From: Ignavibacteriota bacterium
GTDB lineage: Bacteria; Bacteroidota; Ignavibacteria; Ignavibacteriales; Melioribacteraceae
Length of the DNA stretch: 64,000 nucleotides
Assembly: GCA_016716225.1 (NCBI GenBank)
Contig: JADJWT010000001.1
Location: 3,172,501 to 3,236,500, forward strand
Direction of reading: 5' to 3'
Part shown: in pieces, positions 44,254-53,908 of the stretch
Numbering within the stretch: the stretch's first letter is position 1
Layout: every line of letters begins with the position of its first letter
The notes under the pieces: model-generated
The model's input: the letters and a program-made list of their open reading frames with translations, nothing else
The model's database searches: none
What the model was told of the DNA's origin: nothing
Position numbers and translations under genes: made by a program

Positions 44254-46026
44254 ATGAGAAAAGTTGATAAAAATATTATTTATACATTGTTCATTAGAAT
44301 AATTATTTTATCAGGTTTTCCATTTAATATTGGTTACAGCCAAAATGATGAAATAAGATCGGCATCTCAAGTTGCAAGACAAATTGTTGATAAAATAATT
44401 AGTGAAAGTTCTTTTGAAACTAAAACTGTTAAGTTATTATCAGAATTAGGAATGCAAGTTTTAAATTTTGATGATTTGAATACAACTCAGAAAAATTATC
44501 ATTATTACTCAATTACAAATATTTATTGCCCCTCAGATACATCATTAAATTTTGGTTTAAATTTTTCAGGTGATTTAGAAATTTATATAAATAACAAATC
44601 AGTGTTCGATAGAAAAAATGGCAATGAAACTTTTATAAAAGAAATTGCTTATACATTATTTAATTTCTCAGATACTTTCACTGTTGATTTAGAAAAAGGT
44701 AAAAACACAATTTTGTGTAGATTGAAATCTAATAATGATCAACCAATTGTTTTTCTAAGAGAAATACCTAAAATGGCTGAGGATGAATTAACCGCAGAAT
44801 TTAAACTGAATATTTTGAGTAATGAAAATCTTTTGAATCAATGGTTAATTGTTGGCCCAATTGATCAATCTTTTAATCTATTGCCTGAGTTATTAGAAAA
44901 TAAAATAAAAGATAATTATGTAATTGGTGATAAAAAGTATGAATGGAAGTTAATTGAAGAAAAATCAGTTGAAGAATTATTTATACCGAAAATAAATACT
45001 TATCAAAGAGAATCATATTTAGAATGGCATTATGCAAACGGAACTGTTTTATTCGGAATGCAAGAAGTTGCTAAAGTTTTGCATGATTCAAAGTACTCGG
45101 ATTTTGTTGATAAAGCACTTAACTATACATTACAAAATTATGAATTATTTAAGAAGCAGTATTTTAACAAATTTGCTTTCAGAGGAAGTAATCATAGAAT
45201 GTTTAGGAAAACAATGCTGGATGATACCGGTGCACCAGCTTTACCGTATCTTCAAAATTATTTAGAAACAAAAAATAAGAATCTAAAATATCTTATTGAT
45301 GAAATGTGTGAATATGTTTCATCACAACAGATTAGACTAGAAGATGGAACTTTTTGCAGACCGGAACCAATCGAAATGACGATTTGGGCAGATGATTTAT
45401 TTATGAGTGTTCCATTTTTAATTCGCATGGGAAAATTAACCAACGAGAATAAATATTTTGATGACGCTTCAACCCAAGTGATAAATTTTTATAATTATCT
45501 TTTTGATGAAGAAATTGGTTTATGTAAACATGCTTGGTTTAGTCCAACAAATGGAAAATCTGTTGCATATTGGGGAAGAGCAAACGGTTGGATGTTATGG
45601 GCAGTTTCTGAGGTACTATTGTATTTACCTAAAAACCATGCAAGCTATAGTAAAATTTTAAATTTATTTCGGAATCATTTGAATGGAATAATTAAATTTC
45701 AAGAAAAAAACGGTATGTGGCATCAAGTTTTAGATAAACCAGAATCTTTTGAAGAAACTTCTTGTACGGCCATGTATATAATTGCAATTAGCAGAGGAGT
45801 ACAAAATAATTGGATTGATACAGACAATAAGAAATATGCTTCTCTTGCATGGCAATCGTTAAAGACGAAAATAAGTTCTAATGGAATAGTAAAAGATATA
45901 TGTAGAGGAACATCTGTTGGTTACGATTATGATTTTTATTTCAATCGTAAAAGATTCGAAAATGATCCGAGAGGATTAGGTGCAGTTCTGACTGCTACGA
46001 CCGAAATGATAAAACTTGGATACTAA
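44254..46026 (+). CDS. GH105-like unsaturated uronyl hydrolase with N-terminal beta domain
   Basis: About 590 residues. A signal-like segment (ILSGFPFNIGYSQ) is followed by a beta-rich domain (about 70-190; YIYCPSD-type strands, DLEIYINNKSVFDRK) similar to PA14/jelly-roll modules. The C-terminal 370 residues are a GH105/GH88-type (alpha/alpha)6 barrel: LEWHYANGTVLFGMQEVAK, GTFCRPEPIEMTIWADDLFMSVPF (catalytic Asp in WADD), CKHAWFSPTNGKSVAYWGRANGWMLWAV, and the final RGLGAVLTATTEM. Compare the single-domain enzyme at 1482. ATG at 44254 chosen because the earlier TTG overlaps the transporter gene. Confidence 0.85.
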   Translation: MRKVDKNIIYTLFIRIIILSGFPFNIGYSQNDEIRSASQVARQIVDKIISESSFETKTVKLLSELGMQVLNFDDLNTTQKNYHYYSITNIYCPSDTSLNFGLNFSGDLEIYINNKSVFDRKNGNETFIKEIAYTLFNFSDTFTVDLEKGKNTILCRLKSNNDQPIVFLREIPKMAEDELTAEFKLNILSNENLLNQWLIVGPIDQSFNLLPELLENKIKDNYVIGDKKYEWKLIEEKSVEELFIPKINTYQRESYLEWHYANGTVLFGMQEVAKVLHDSKYSDFVDKALNYTLQNYELFKKQYFNKFAFRGSNHRMFRKTMLDDTGAPALPYLQNYLETKNKNLKYLIDEMCEYVSSQQIRLEDGTFCRPEPIEMTIWADDLFMSVPFLIRMGKLTNENKYFDDASTQVINFYNYLFDEEIGLCKHAWFSPTNGKSVAYWGRANGWMLWAVSEVLLYLPKNHASYSKILNLFRNHLNGIIKFQEKNGMWHQVLDKPESFEETSCTAMYIIAISRGVQNNWIDTDNKKYASLAWQSLKTKISSNGIVKDICRGTSVGYDYDFYFNRKRFENDPRGLGAVLTATTEMIKLGY

Positions 46027-46102
46027 TTTTATAGATTTTAAATAAATAAGGTATCAAAATGTTATACTTGACAAAAAGGTATTAATTAACTAATTTTCAA
46101 GC

Positions 46103-46120
46103 AGGTATACCTATAATACC
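46103..46120 (+). promoter_or_regulatory. GTATACC operator-like site 3
   Basis: The sequence aggtatacctataatacc forms an inverted repeat, GGTAT/ATACC with a 7-base spacer, and contains the GTATACC core of sites 1 and 2. TTGACA (46068-46073) and TAATTTTC (46091-46098) look like -33/-7 boxes just upstream. Placed 42 bp before the TonB receptor gene, so it probably belongs to the same regulon. Confidence 0.55.
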
Positions 46121-46161
46121 AAAACAACTAGGTAAGACTTAACAATAATCAACGGTTAACT

Positions 46162-49083
46162 ATGAAATTAAAATATTTATTACTTAATTTAATTTTATTC
46201 CAACTATTTATAGTATTTAGCATTTATGCATCCGGAAAACTAAAGGGAGAAATATCTGATTCGCTAACAAATTCTCCATTGGGTGGAGCAAATATATACA
46301 TAATTGGAACTGCATTTGGAGGTGTTGCTGATTACGAAAATGCGGATTATGAAATTTCTGGAATACCAGAGGGAATTTATCAAATCAGATGTTCTTATGT
46401 CGGATACAAATCAAAAACAATTCAAGTTAAGATAGAAGATAATAAAACACTTATCATTAATTTTGAACTTGTGCTAGATGTTTTGGAAGGAAATACAGTA
46501 ATTGTAACCGCACAAGCTCTTGGTCAAGCGGCTGCAATAAATCAACAATTGAACTCAAATACAATAACAAATGTTGTATCTTCGGATAAAATTCTGGAAA
46601 TACCAGACGCAAATGCCGCAGAATCCGTTGGACGTTTACCGGGAATTTCAATTATAAGAGAAGGTGGTGAAGGTAACAAAGTTACAATTAGAGGTTTAGC
46701 ACCTACTTATAATTCAGTTACAATTGGAGGTGATAAAATACCATCGACAGATTTTAATGATAGAAGCGTTGATATGAGTATGATTTCTTCAGAAATTCTT
46801 GCTGGCATTGAGGTTACAAAAGCATTGACTCCTGATCAAGAAGCAGATGCTTTGGGTGGAACAATTGAATTTAAATTAGCTGAAGCTCCTAAGGGCGGAT
46901 TCAAATATAATTTGAGGATGCAAAACGGTTACAATAATCAAAGGGAAGAATTAGGTCAATATCGTGGTAGTTTAACAATTAGTAATAGATATTTTACTGA
47001 AAAACTTGGTCTTTTAATTACTGGAAATGCAGAAAAAGCTCAAAGAGGATCAGATCAATATAAAGTTGCATATGATATGTTAAGAGAAAAACGAGATGAT
47101 GAAGAATTTGCTCCACTATCTGCTTCTAGTGTACGATATAAGTATATTGAAGATATTAGGGAACGTCTAGGATTTACAGTATTAATGGACTATCAACTTG
47201 AAAATGGTAAAATATTAATTAGTAATTTTTTTAGCAGATTAGATAGAAGCAGACAAACACAAGAACGAAGATTTGCATTATCCGGAAATTATCAATACCA
47301 CAATTGGTTTGATGAAGATACTCAAATTGATATTATGACAAATTCAATTAGCGGCGAACATGTCGTTTCTGCTTTTTTAGTTGACTGGAGAATTTCCAGA
47401 TCTCAATCTTATTCAAGATTGCCATATAGTAATTTAGTTGAAATTAGAGAGCAAAGTGCCTTTGATTATTCCTTATTGCCAGAATTTAAGACACCAGATA
47501 ATATTGTTGATGCGGCAAGAAATAATTTAGAAGAAACATATTTATATGAAATCTGGTTTGATACAGAAAAATCCTTAGAAAGAGATCTTGCTGGTCAATT
47601 AAATATTCAAATGCCGTTTAATTTTTCAAACAGTGTTGTTGGAAAGGTTAAAGCAGGCGCAAAAATTAAAAATAAACAAAAAGAAAGAGATCGTGGATCA
47701 CTTAGCACAAGACTTGATGAACGTGCATATGGAACACGTATTGCGAATCTACTAGCACCTCATCACACTAATTATGGTAAAGAAGGATTCGAATATATGT
47801 TTACCACGCAAGGTTTTGCTCAAATTGTTAATTATATTGATCCAAATTTTAAGGCTGATGATTTTCTGAATGGAACAAGAGAATTTGGAATTGGTGTAAA
47901 TGGTGAAGAATTGAATCATGCTTTATCATCATATATTTTAGACTCATTAACACATTCTTCAGCTGTAAGAGATATTGATGATTACGAATTAAGTGAAGAA
48001 GTTACTTCAGGTTATATAATGACTGAAATAAATTTCGGTCAATATATAATGTTTCTCCCTGGTATAAGATTTGAAAATACATTTGTCGATATGACCAGTC
48101 GAAAAGGAAATGTTCCTGATGACTATTCCGATTTGCCGTTAGATAGTCCGCCTCAAATATCAGATACTAGCGGAACTTTAACTTTTTCAAATTGGTTCCC
48201 AATGATTCATTTAAGAATAAAACCAACAAATTGGTTTGATATAAGACTTGCATATACACAATCTATTTCTAGACCAAGATTGGATTATTTACTTCCAAAA
48301 TTAAGATTAAATGGAAGTTCAAGAACTATCACTCTTGGTAATCCAGAACTTAAACCACAAATATCTTCAAATTTCGATACATATTTGTCAATTTATGCAA
48401 ACAGCATAGGTCTTTTTACAGGCGGTGTATTTTTTAAGAAAATTGATAATCTTATTTATGATAGAGAACAACGATTACTGCTTGATCCAGTAGCAGATGG
48501 ATATGAAGCAAATTGGAAAGGATATTATTTAGATAAACCAGAGAATAGTCCATATGTTACAAATATTACCGGATTTGAAATTGAATGGCAAACAAATTTT
48601 AAATGGCTTCCAAGTCCATTTGATGGATTTGTTTTGAATATCAATTATACACATGTTTGGTCGGATACTAAATACCCTAGAACAATTGTTGAAAAAACAG
48701 TAATACCGGTTTTCCCATACGTAACAACCACAGTTAATGATACAAGTCGTTCTGGTAAAATGATTAATCAAGCAAACGATATTGCAAATATTTCAATAGG
48801 ATATGATTACAAAGAATTTTCCGGCAGAATTTCAATGTTATTCCAGGGAAAAACTTTAGCTGAAGTAGGAGACAGACCAGAGTTGGATAGTTTTACAGAT
48901 GATTATTTACGATGGGATCTTCTGTTAAAATATAATTTTACTAAAAATATTGGTTTATATCTAAATGTTAATAACTTCACAAATTCTCCAGATAGGAATT
49001 ATACATTATCTCAAATTTATCAAACAGCTGAAGAATATTATAACTGGACAGCTGATTTAGGCTTGAATATTAGGTTAAAATAA
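46162..49083 (+). CDS. TonB-dependent outer-membrane receptor with CarboxypepD-like domain
   Basis: 973 residues: signal peptide (ending SIYASG), N-terminal CarboxypepD_reg-like domain (KLKGEISDSLTNSPLGGANIY, residues about 25-110), plug domain (IPDANAAESVGRLPGISIIR, VTIRGLAPTYNSVTIGGDKI) and a 22-stranded barrel ending DLGLNIRLK. The SDKILEIPDANAAESVGRLPG pattern is that of the Xanthomonas/Caulobacter-type sugar receptors rather than SusC. No SusD-like lipoprotein follows; the next gene is a T9SS beta-helix protein. Likely imports oligosaccharides released from the target polymer. An operator-like site lies upstream. Confidence 0.93.
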   Translation: MKLKYLLLNLILFQLFIVFSIYASGKLKGEISDSLTNSPLGGANIYIIGTAFGGVADYENADYEISGIPEGIYQIRCSYVGYKSKTIQVKIEDNKTLIINFELVLDVLEGNTVIVTAQALGQAAAINQQLNSNTITNVVSSDKILEIPDANAAESVGRLPGISIIREGGEGNKVTIRGLAPTYNSVTIGGDKIPSTDFNDRSVDMSMISSEILAGIEVTKALTPDQEADALGGTIEFKLAEAPKGGFKYNLRMQNGYNNQREELGQYRGSLTISNRYFTEKLGLLITGNAEKAQRGSDQYKVAYDMLREKRDDEEFAPLSASSVRYKYIEDIRERLGFTVLMDYQLENGKILISNFFSRLDRSRQTQERRFALSGNYQYHNWFDEDTQIDIMTNSISGEHVVSAFLVDWRISRSQSYSRLPYSNLVEIREQSAFDYSLLPEFKTPDNIVDAARNNLEETYLYEIWFDTEKSLERDLAGQLNIQMPFNFSNSVVGKVKAGAKIKNKQKERDRGSLSTRLDERAYGTRIANLLAPHHTNYGKEGFEYMFTTQGFAQIVNYIDPNFKADDFLNGTREFGIGVNGEELNHALSSYILDSLTHSSAVRDIDDYELSEEVTSGYIMTEINFGQYIMFLPGIRFENTFVDMTSRKGNVPDDYSDLPLDSPPQISDTSGTLTFSNWFPMIHLRIKPTNWFDIRLAYTQSISRPRLDYLLPKLRLNGSSRTITLGNPELKPQISSNFDTYLSIYANSIGLFTGGVFFKKIDNLIYDREQRLLLDPVADGYEANWKGYYLDKPENSPYVTNITGFEIEWQTNFKWLPSPFDGFVLNINYTHVWSDTKYPRTIVEKTVIPVFPYVTTTVNDTSRSGKMINQANDIANISIGYDYKEFSGRISMLFQGKTLAEVGDRPELDSFTDDYLRWDLLLKYNFTKNIGLYLNVNNFTNSPDRNYTLSQIYQTAEEYYNWTADLGLNIRLK

Positions 49084-49119
49084 ACATAATAAGTTAAACA
49101 ACTTAAAGGAGGCAAGACA

Positions 49120-50790
49120 ATGAAACAAAAAATATTACTATTTGCATTTCTGTTTTTTATGATTCTGGTTTTTTCTATTGAACTTAATGCCCAAGAATTT
49201 GATTATTTAGATGTTGCCCCGGGCTACGAGACACTTAATCTGGCAATTTCTAGTGATACTACTTCTTCGGGAGAACCAGTTAGTGAAAATCGTGTTTACA
49301 GACTTAAACGCGGAGATGTTTATTTACTAAATGGGACAATAGAAAATGTTGGCGGAAGTGTTTTAAGAATATTTGCTGAGGAAGGAGAAGGTCCCAGACC
49401 AATGATTATGGCTACAGCTGATGATGCTGGTACAAGTTATCGTCCATTTGCACCAACAGCAGATGCGTATTTTAAAAATATTTATATATCTGGCAGAAAT
49501 AATCTTGGAATTTATACAGATGACTCAAAAGATATGATTCGATTACAAGAAGAAGGTATTACACTTACTCTTGATGGTTGCTTTTTAGAACATGAATGGA
49601 AAGATTTTGTAAGAATGAATGCAAGCGAGCAATCAGTAATTATTAAAAATTCAATATTAAGAAATGCAGGCGATTTAGCTGATGGCAGTGATAATCAATT
49701 TATCGATACTCGTTCAAATGTTCAAGAATTAATTATGATGCAAAATTCAACTTTACATACTTCAACAGGCCGAGCATTTAGAACGGGAGGTGGTTCTTTC
49801 TATAAGAATTTTGTACTTGACCATTGTACTTTTTATCAAATTGGAAATGGTGATGGATCTAGAGGAGCAGTAGATTTTGAAGAAACTCCATTATTTTCTG
49901 TTGAACGTGCACAAAATGTTTCGGTAACAAATTGCCTTTTTATGGATGTAGTTTTTCATGGTGATGAAATAAATACATATGAAACTGATGATACATTAGA
50001 TTACCCAATTTTTGGATTTTTATCACTTGATGATTCCGTAATAACGGATGATACCCGAAATATTGTAATGAGAAATAATGCACATGGTACAACTCAGGCA
50101 TTGTTAGATTATTATGCTTCTGTAGATACTGTGAAACCCCCAGTTTTCTTAAATTCATATTCTATAAATAATTTCTTTAATAAATATCCTCAAACGTGGA
50201 TTAATGAAAATAATTTCTCAGAAAATGTAATTTTTACTGATGCACCATCACCTGATCCAGTTGTAAATTATGCCTCATATAGAAGAGCAAATGGATTCAC
50301 TGAAGAAAATGTTCCAGAATTTTGGGCGGATAGAAATGGAATAGGTGAAGATCCAACTACTTGGGGTCCGGCAAATGATGAATATGATTTTAGTTATAAC
50401 ACTTCTTCTATAGCTTATACTGCAGGAGATGAAGGATCACCATTGGGAGATTTAAATTGGTGGCCAGAATGGATAGTTGCAGTGAAAGAAGATGTCAAAT
50501 TAACACCAACTGAATTAACATTAAATCAGAATTATCCGAATCCGTTTAATCCTTCAACATTAATCTCATATAATTTACCCAAATCAAGTAAGATTAGTTT
50601 AGATATTTACAATCTTTTAGGGCAAAAAATAGTTTCACTTGTAGATAATTTATTACAAAATAGCGGTAAACATCAAATTGTATGGAATGGAAAAGATCAA
50701 TACGGTAATGCATTAGCAAGTGGTACTTATTTCTACAGATTAAATGCTAATAATAACGTAATAACTAAAAAAATGATGCTGATTAAATAA
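49120..50790 (+). CDS. Secreted beta-helix protein with type IX sorting domain
   Basis: 556 residues with a signal peptide (ELNAQ). The body has right-handed beta-helix strands (DAYFKNIYISGRNN, MIRLQEEGITLTLDGCFLEHEW, VIIKNSILRNAGD, FVLDHCTFYQIGNG) resembling the DUF4957/DUF5123 pectate-lyase-like proteins of Bacteroidota polysaccharide loci. The last about 85 residues are a T9SS C-terminal domain (LNQNYPNPFNPSTLISYNL ... GTYFYRLNANN). A strong Shine-Dalgarno AGGAGG is at 49107-49112. Probably a surface-exposed carbohydrate-binding or lyase protein; catalytic residues were not identified. Confidence 0.82.
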   Translation: MKQKILLFAFLFFMILVFSIELNAQEFDYLDVAPGYETLNLAISSDTTSSGEPVSENRVYRLKRGDVYLLNGTIENVGGSVLRIFAEEGEGPRPMIMATADDAGTSYRPFAPTADAYFKNIYISGRNNLGIYTDDSKDMIRLQEEGITLTLDGCFLEHEWKDFVRMNASEQSVIIKNSILRNAGDLADGSDNQFIDTRSNVQELIMMQNSTLHTSTGRAFRTGGGSFYKNFVLDHCTFYQIGNGDGSRGAVDFEETPLFSVERAQNVSVTNCLFMDVVFHGDEINTYETDDTLDYPIFGFLSLDDSVITDDTRNIVMRNNAHGTTQALLDYYASVDTVKPPVFLNSYSINNFFNKYPQTWINENNFSENVIFTDAPSPDPVVNYASYRRANGFTEENVPEFWADRNGIGEDPTTWGPANDEYDFSYNTSSIAYTAGDEGSPLGDLNWWPEWIVAVKEDVKLTPTELTLNQNYPNPFNPSTLISYNLPKSSKISLDIYNLLGQKIVSLVDNLLQNSGKHQIVWNGKDQYGNALASGTYFYRLNANNNVITKKMMLIK

Positions 50791-50797
50791 TCATTTG

Positions 50798-50825
50798 GTG
50801 CAGCAGAATTTAACCTCTGCTGCAC
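50798..50825 (+). terminator. Stem-loop, probable transcription terminator
   Basis: gtgcagcaga, loop atttaacc, tctgctgcac: a perfect 10-bp stem starting 8 bases after the T9SS protein stop. It is followed by an AT-rich stretch without a long T-run, so it may be an attenuating or RNA-stabilising hairpin instead of a strong intrinsic terminator. It would separate the TonB receptor and beta-helix transcript from downstream genes. Confidence 0.7.
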
Positions 50826-50855
50826 TTAAAAATTTTAAGATTAATTGAGGTAGTG

Positions 50856-51602
50856 ATGTTCAAATCTTTACTAAAGACAATTATAATAATAATAGTTTTT
50901 ACTTTTGATTTTATTGCCCAAAACTCTGAAACTAAAATTCAAGTTTATGGAATTGGATCAATCCCGATTGGACCTTATGGCGAGACAATTGGAAGTTCAA
51001 TTGAATTAACAAGAAAAAGCGGTCTTGATTACGGCTCAGATGTAGGGTTGGCAATTTTTGGTTATGGGATTGGTGCCGAAATAAGCTCACCAGTATTGAT
51101 TGATGGTTTGGCTTGGCAATTTGGTACAAAGTTTCTTTTAAATCCAACTGATAATTCTGATGTTACTGAAGCATTTAGTTCGGATGTAAGAATACTTAAC
51201 GATTTAGTTTTAAAAACTGGTAATTGGATTAATATTCCGATTGTCTCAGGTTTCAGTTATGGAATCAACTTATTTTCAAAGTTTAATTTTTATTTACAAC
51301 TTCAAGCTGGAATTAATATAAGTGATCAACCGGAAAGAAAGGCAACTTATCAAAATGTTATTGTTGAAGAAGTTAAATATAATACATTAGTTGATTTTGC
51401 ATTTGAAACGGCAATAAGCATTGATTATGATGAATTTTATACTTTAAGTGTAAGGTATATAAATCTTAATTCTCCAAGATATGAAGGCACAAGATATTTA
51501 AACGAAAAATTATTTCCGGAAATATCCACAAGAAATTTTATTATTGCTGCTGAAGAAAAACCAGTGGAGATGTTATTATTTACTTTTGGTTTAAAGTTTT
51601 AA
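50856..51602 (+). CDS. Hypothetical outer-membrane beta-barrel protein
   Basis: About 248 residues with a signal peptide (ending DFIAQ). Alternating hydrophobic strands with glycine (IQVYGIGSIPIGPYGETIG, DVGLAIFGYGIGAEI, IVSGFSYGINLFSKFNFYLQLQAGI) and a C-terminal strand ending FTFGLKF indicate a small outer-membrane barrel. Not recognised as a named family. Preceded by GAGG and a GTG/ATG pair; ATG at 50856 used. The LacI regulator follows after 7 bp. Confidence 0.65.
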   Translation: MFKSLLKTIIIIIVFTFDFIAQNSETKIQVYGIGSIPIGPYGETIGSSIELTRKSGLDYGSDVGLAIFGYGIGAEISSPVLIDGLAWQFGTKFLLNPTDNSDVTEAFSSDVRILNDLVLKTGNWINIPIVSGFSYGINLFSKFNFYLQLQAGINISDQPERKATYQNVIVEEVKYNTLVDFAFETAISIDYDEFYTLSVRYINLNSPRYEGTRYLNEKLFPEISTRNFIIAAEEKPVEMLLFTFGLKF

Positions 51603-51609
51603 TAAAAAT

Positions 51610-52626
51610 ATGGGAAAAAGTTCTACAATTTTTGATATTGCCAATAAACAAAACATCTCTATTGCAACTGTTTCAAAAGCGTTAAGTAATAATTCCGGAA
51701 TATCAGAAATAACCAAAAAAAATGTTCTGAAAGCAGCCGATGATTTAAGTTATATGCCAAATTATTGGGCAAAAAATTTAGTTAATCTCAAATCAAATTT
51801 AATTGGTCTTATTGTTCCGAATCTAAAAAATAGTTATTTACAATTATTAGTTGATTCTTTATATGAGCAGGCAGATTTAAGAAATTTTAATATTATTCTA
51901 TCTATTTCAAAAAATATTCCTTCAACAGAAATTAATCAAATTCATAAAATACTTGCTTACAATCCTTTAGGTTTTATAATAGTTTCGGAAAATTATATTA
52001 AAGAAGATTTTGATTTTTTAAATAAAAAAAATATTCCTATCGTGTTTATAAATCCAAGATTTCGAAATATTAATTTTAACTCAATTGTTGTTGATTATTC
52101 AAATGGTGCTTACCAGATAATTACTAAAGCAATCAACGAAGGCGTTAATAATTTAGCATGTTTTTGCAATGGATTAAGCAATTCAAGTGAGAATGAAAAA
52201 TTTAACGGCTTCATAAATGCGATAGTGGACAAAAAAAAATCAATAAATCTTGAATGGATTAATTACGGAGATTTTAGTTATGAAAAGATATTCAATATTC
52301 TTGTTGAATTTAAAAAATTAAATAAACTTCCGGAAATAATATTTATTACGAACGAAGAATATACAATTTGGATAATATCGATCCTCGAGAAACTTAATTT
52401 AAAGATAGGTGAAGATATTGATTTAATATATTATGGTGAAGGTTCGGAATTTCGAACATTTATAACTCCATATTGTTTAATCAAACAGCCGATTGAATTG
52501 ATATCTATAAGTTCAATTAATATTATAGCTGAACAAGCAGACAAAAAATTACCATATAAACCAATTATTAAAAAACTATTTAGTAAAAATGTATACCGTC
52601 AACTTAGAAAAGTTGAAACCACATAA
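51610..52626 (+). CDS. LacI-family transcriptional regulator
   Basis: 338 residues. The LacI helix-turn-helix (TIFDIANKQNISIATVSKAL, hinge LSYMPNYWAKNL) is followed by a sugar-binding domain (NLIGLIVPNLKNSYLQLLVDSLY). The ligand domain is less conserved than in the regulator at 2728. Located between an outer-membrane protein and metallophosphoesterase genes; target and ligand unknown. No clear palindromic operator was found close by. Confidence 0.85.
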   Translation: MGKSSTIFDIANKQNISIATVSKALSNNSGISEITKKNVLKAADDLSYMPNYWAKNLVNLKSNLIGLIVPNLKNSYLQLLVDSLYEQADLRNFNIILSISKNIPSTEINQIHKILAYNPLGFIIVSENYIKEDFDFLNKKNIPIVFINPRFRNINFNSIVVDYSNGAYQIITKAINEGVNNLACFCNGLSNSSENEKFNGFINAIVDKKKSINLEWINYGDFSYEKIFNILVEFKKLNKLPEIIFITNEEYTIWIISILEKLNLKIGEDIDLIYYGEGSEFRTFITPYCLIKQPIELISISSINIIAEQADKKLPYKPIIKKLFSKNVYRQLRKVETT

Positions 52627-52670
52627 AATTTAAAAACTTAATTAAAAAATATTTTTAGCCATTTACTTAA

Positions 52671-53882
52671 ATGCGAATATTCATTTTTATACTATTAATT
52701 TCTATAAAAATCATAGGTCAAAATCAATCGACAAAAATTGATATTATTCCTCAAAGAATAATTTTAAATTTAACTGAATTGCCCGCTACAGAACTTGCCG
52801 TTACTTGGATGACAAAAGACTCTGTTGAAAATTCACTGATACAAATTTCCAAAGCAAAACCTTGGGCTGATTTTGTTGATTCTGTTTTTTCATATAATGC
52901 TTTTTCGTCCAGTTTGAATAATGGTAAAAGTAAAAATGTTTTTTTCCATTCTGTAAAAATTTCAGAATTATTACCTGATACAAAATATGTATATAGAGTA
53001 GGAGGGGATTCTATCTGGAGTGAATGGAATCAGTTTAAAACTTCAAATAATAAAAATGAGGAATTCGAATTTACATACTTTGGGGATATGCAACATGATG
53101 TTAAAAAGTTTGGCTCACGTGTTTTTCGAAAGGCAATTCAAACTTCTCCAAATTCAAGTTTTTGGCTTTTTAGTGGTGATTTACTTGATAGAGCAGAATT
53201 TGATTATCAATGGGAAGAATATTTTCAAGCAACAAGTTTCATATCTTCAATTATGCCGGCAGTATTTGCTGCAGGAAACCATGAATATGCAGATACAATA
53301 ATTAATGGAAACGAAACGGAAATATTAGCTGAACTATGGAAATCACATATAACGCAACCAAGTTGTAGCATTAAAGGATTAGATGAAACAGTATTTAGTT
53401 TCGAATTTCAAGGTGTTCGATTTATAATTTTAAATGGAAATGAAAAACTTGAAGAACAAGCAAAATGGCTTGAACAAATTTTAGAAAATAATAATTCAAT
53501 TTGGACTATTGTTACAATTCATCAGCCTATTTATTCAATGGGGAAGAATAGAGATCAAAGAAAAACTAAAAATGCATTTGTTTCTTTGTTTGATAAATAT
53601 AATGTTGATATAGTGTTACAAGGACATGATCATGTTTATGCAAGAACACACAAAATAAAAAATGATAAAATAGTTAATAATTCTGAACATGGTACCGTAT
53701 ACATTACATCAAATTCCGGTTCAGATTCATATTCGGCAAAAAGTTTAAATTCACATTTAACAGTTAAACATGCCAATAGTGCTCAACTTTTTCAAGTAAT
53801 ATCGATTAAGAAAAGAAATCTACAGATGTGTACATATACAGCAACTGGAGAATTATATGATAAATTCGAATTAACAAAATAA
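52671..53882 (+). CDS. Purple-acid-phosphatase-like metallophosphoesterase, secreted
   Basis: 403 residues with a signal peptide (ending IKIIGQ). N-terminal fibronectin-III/PAP-N-like domain (ELAVTWMTKDSVENSLIQIS, DTKYVYRVGGDSIWSEWNQF), then the calcineurin fold with all metal motifs: FTYFGDMQHD, FSGDLLDR, AAGNHEY, VTIHQPIY and VLQGHDHVYARTH. Removes phosphate from organic phosphates outside the cell. Tandem paralogue of the frameshifted gene at 53909. Confidence 0.9.
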   Translation: MRIFIFILLISIKIIGQNQSTKIDIIPQRIILNLTELPATELAVTWMTKDSVENSLIQISKAKPWADFVDSVFSYNAFSSSLNNGKSKNVFFHSVKISELLPDTKYVYRVGGDSIWSEWNQFKTSNNKNEEFEFTYFGDMQHDVKKFGSRVFRKAIQTSPNSSFWLFSGDLLDRAEFDYQWEEYFQATSFISSIMPAVFAAGNHEYADTIINGNETEILAELWKSHITQPSCSIKGLDETVFSFEFQGVRFIILNGNEKLEEQAKWLEQILENNNSIWTIVTIHQPIYSMGKNRDQRKTKNAFVSLFDKYNVDIVLQGHDHVYARTHKIKNDKIVNNSEHGTVYITSNSGSDSYSAKSLNSHLTVKHANSAQLFQVISIKKRNLQMCTYTATGELYDKFELTK

Positions 53883-53908
53883 GTGAAGAAAATAAAAAGG
53901 AATAATAA

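Noticed and set aside
50856..52626. SusC/SusD-type gene pair
   Set aside because: The barrel at 50856 is too small for a receptor, and no lipoprotein with SusD features was found in the window.
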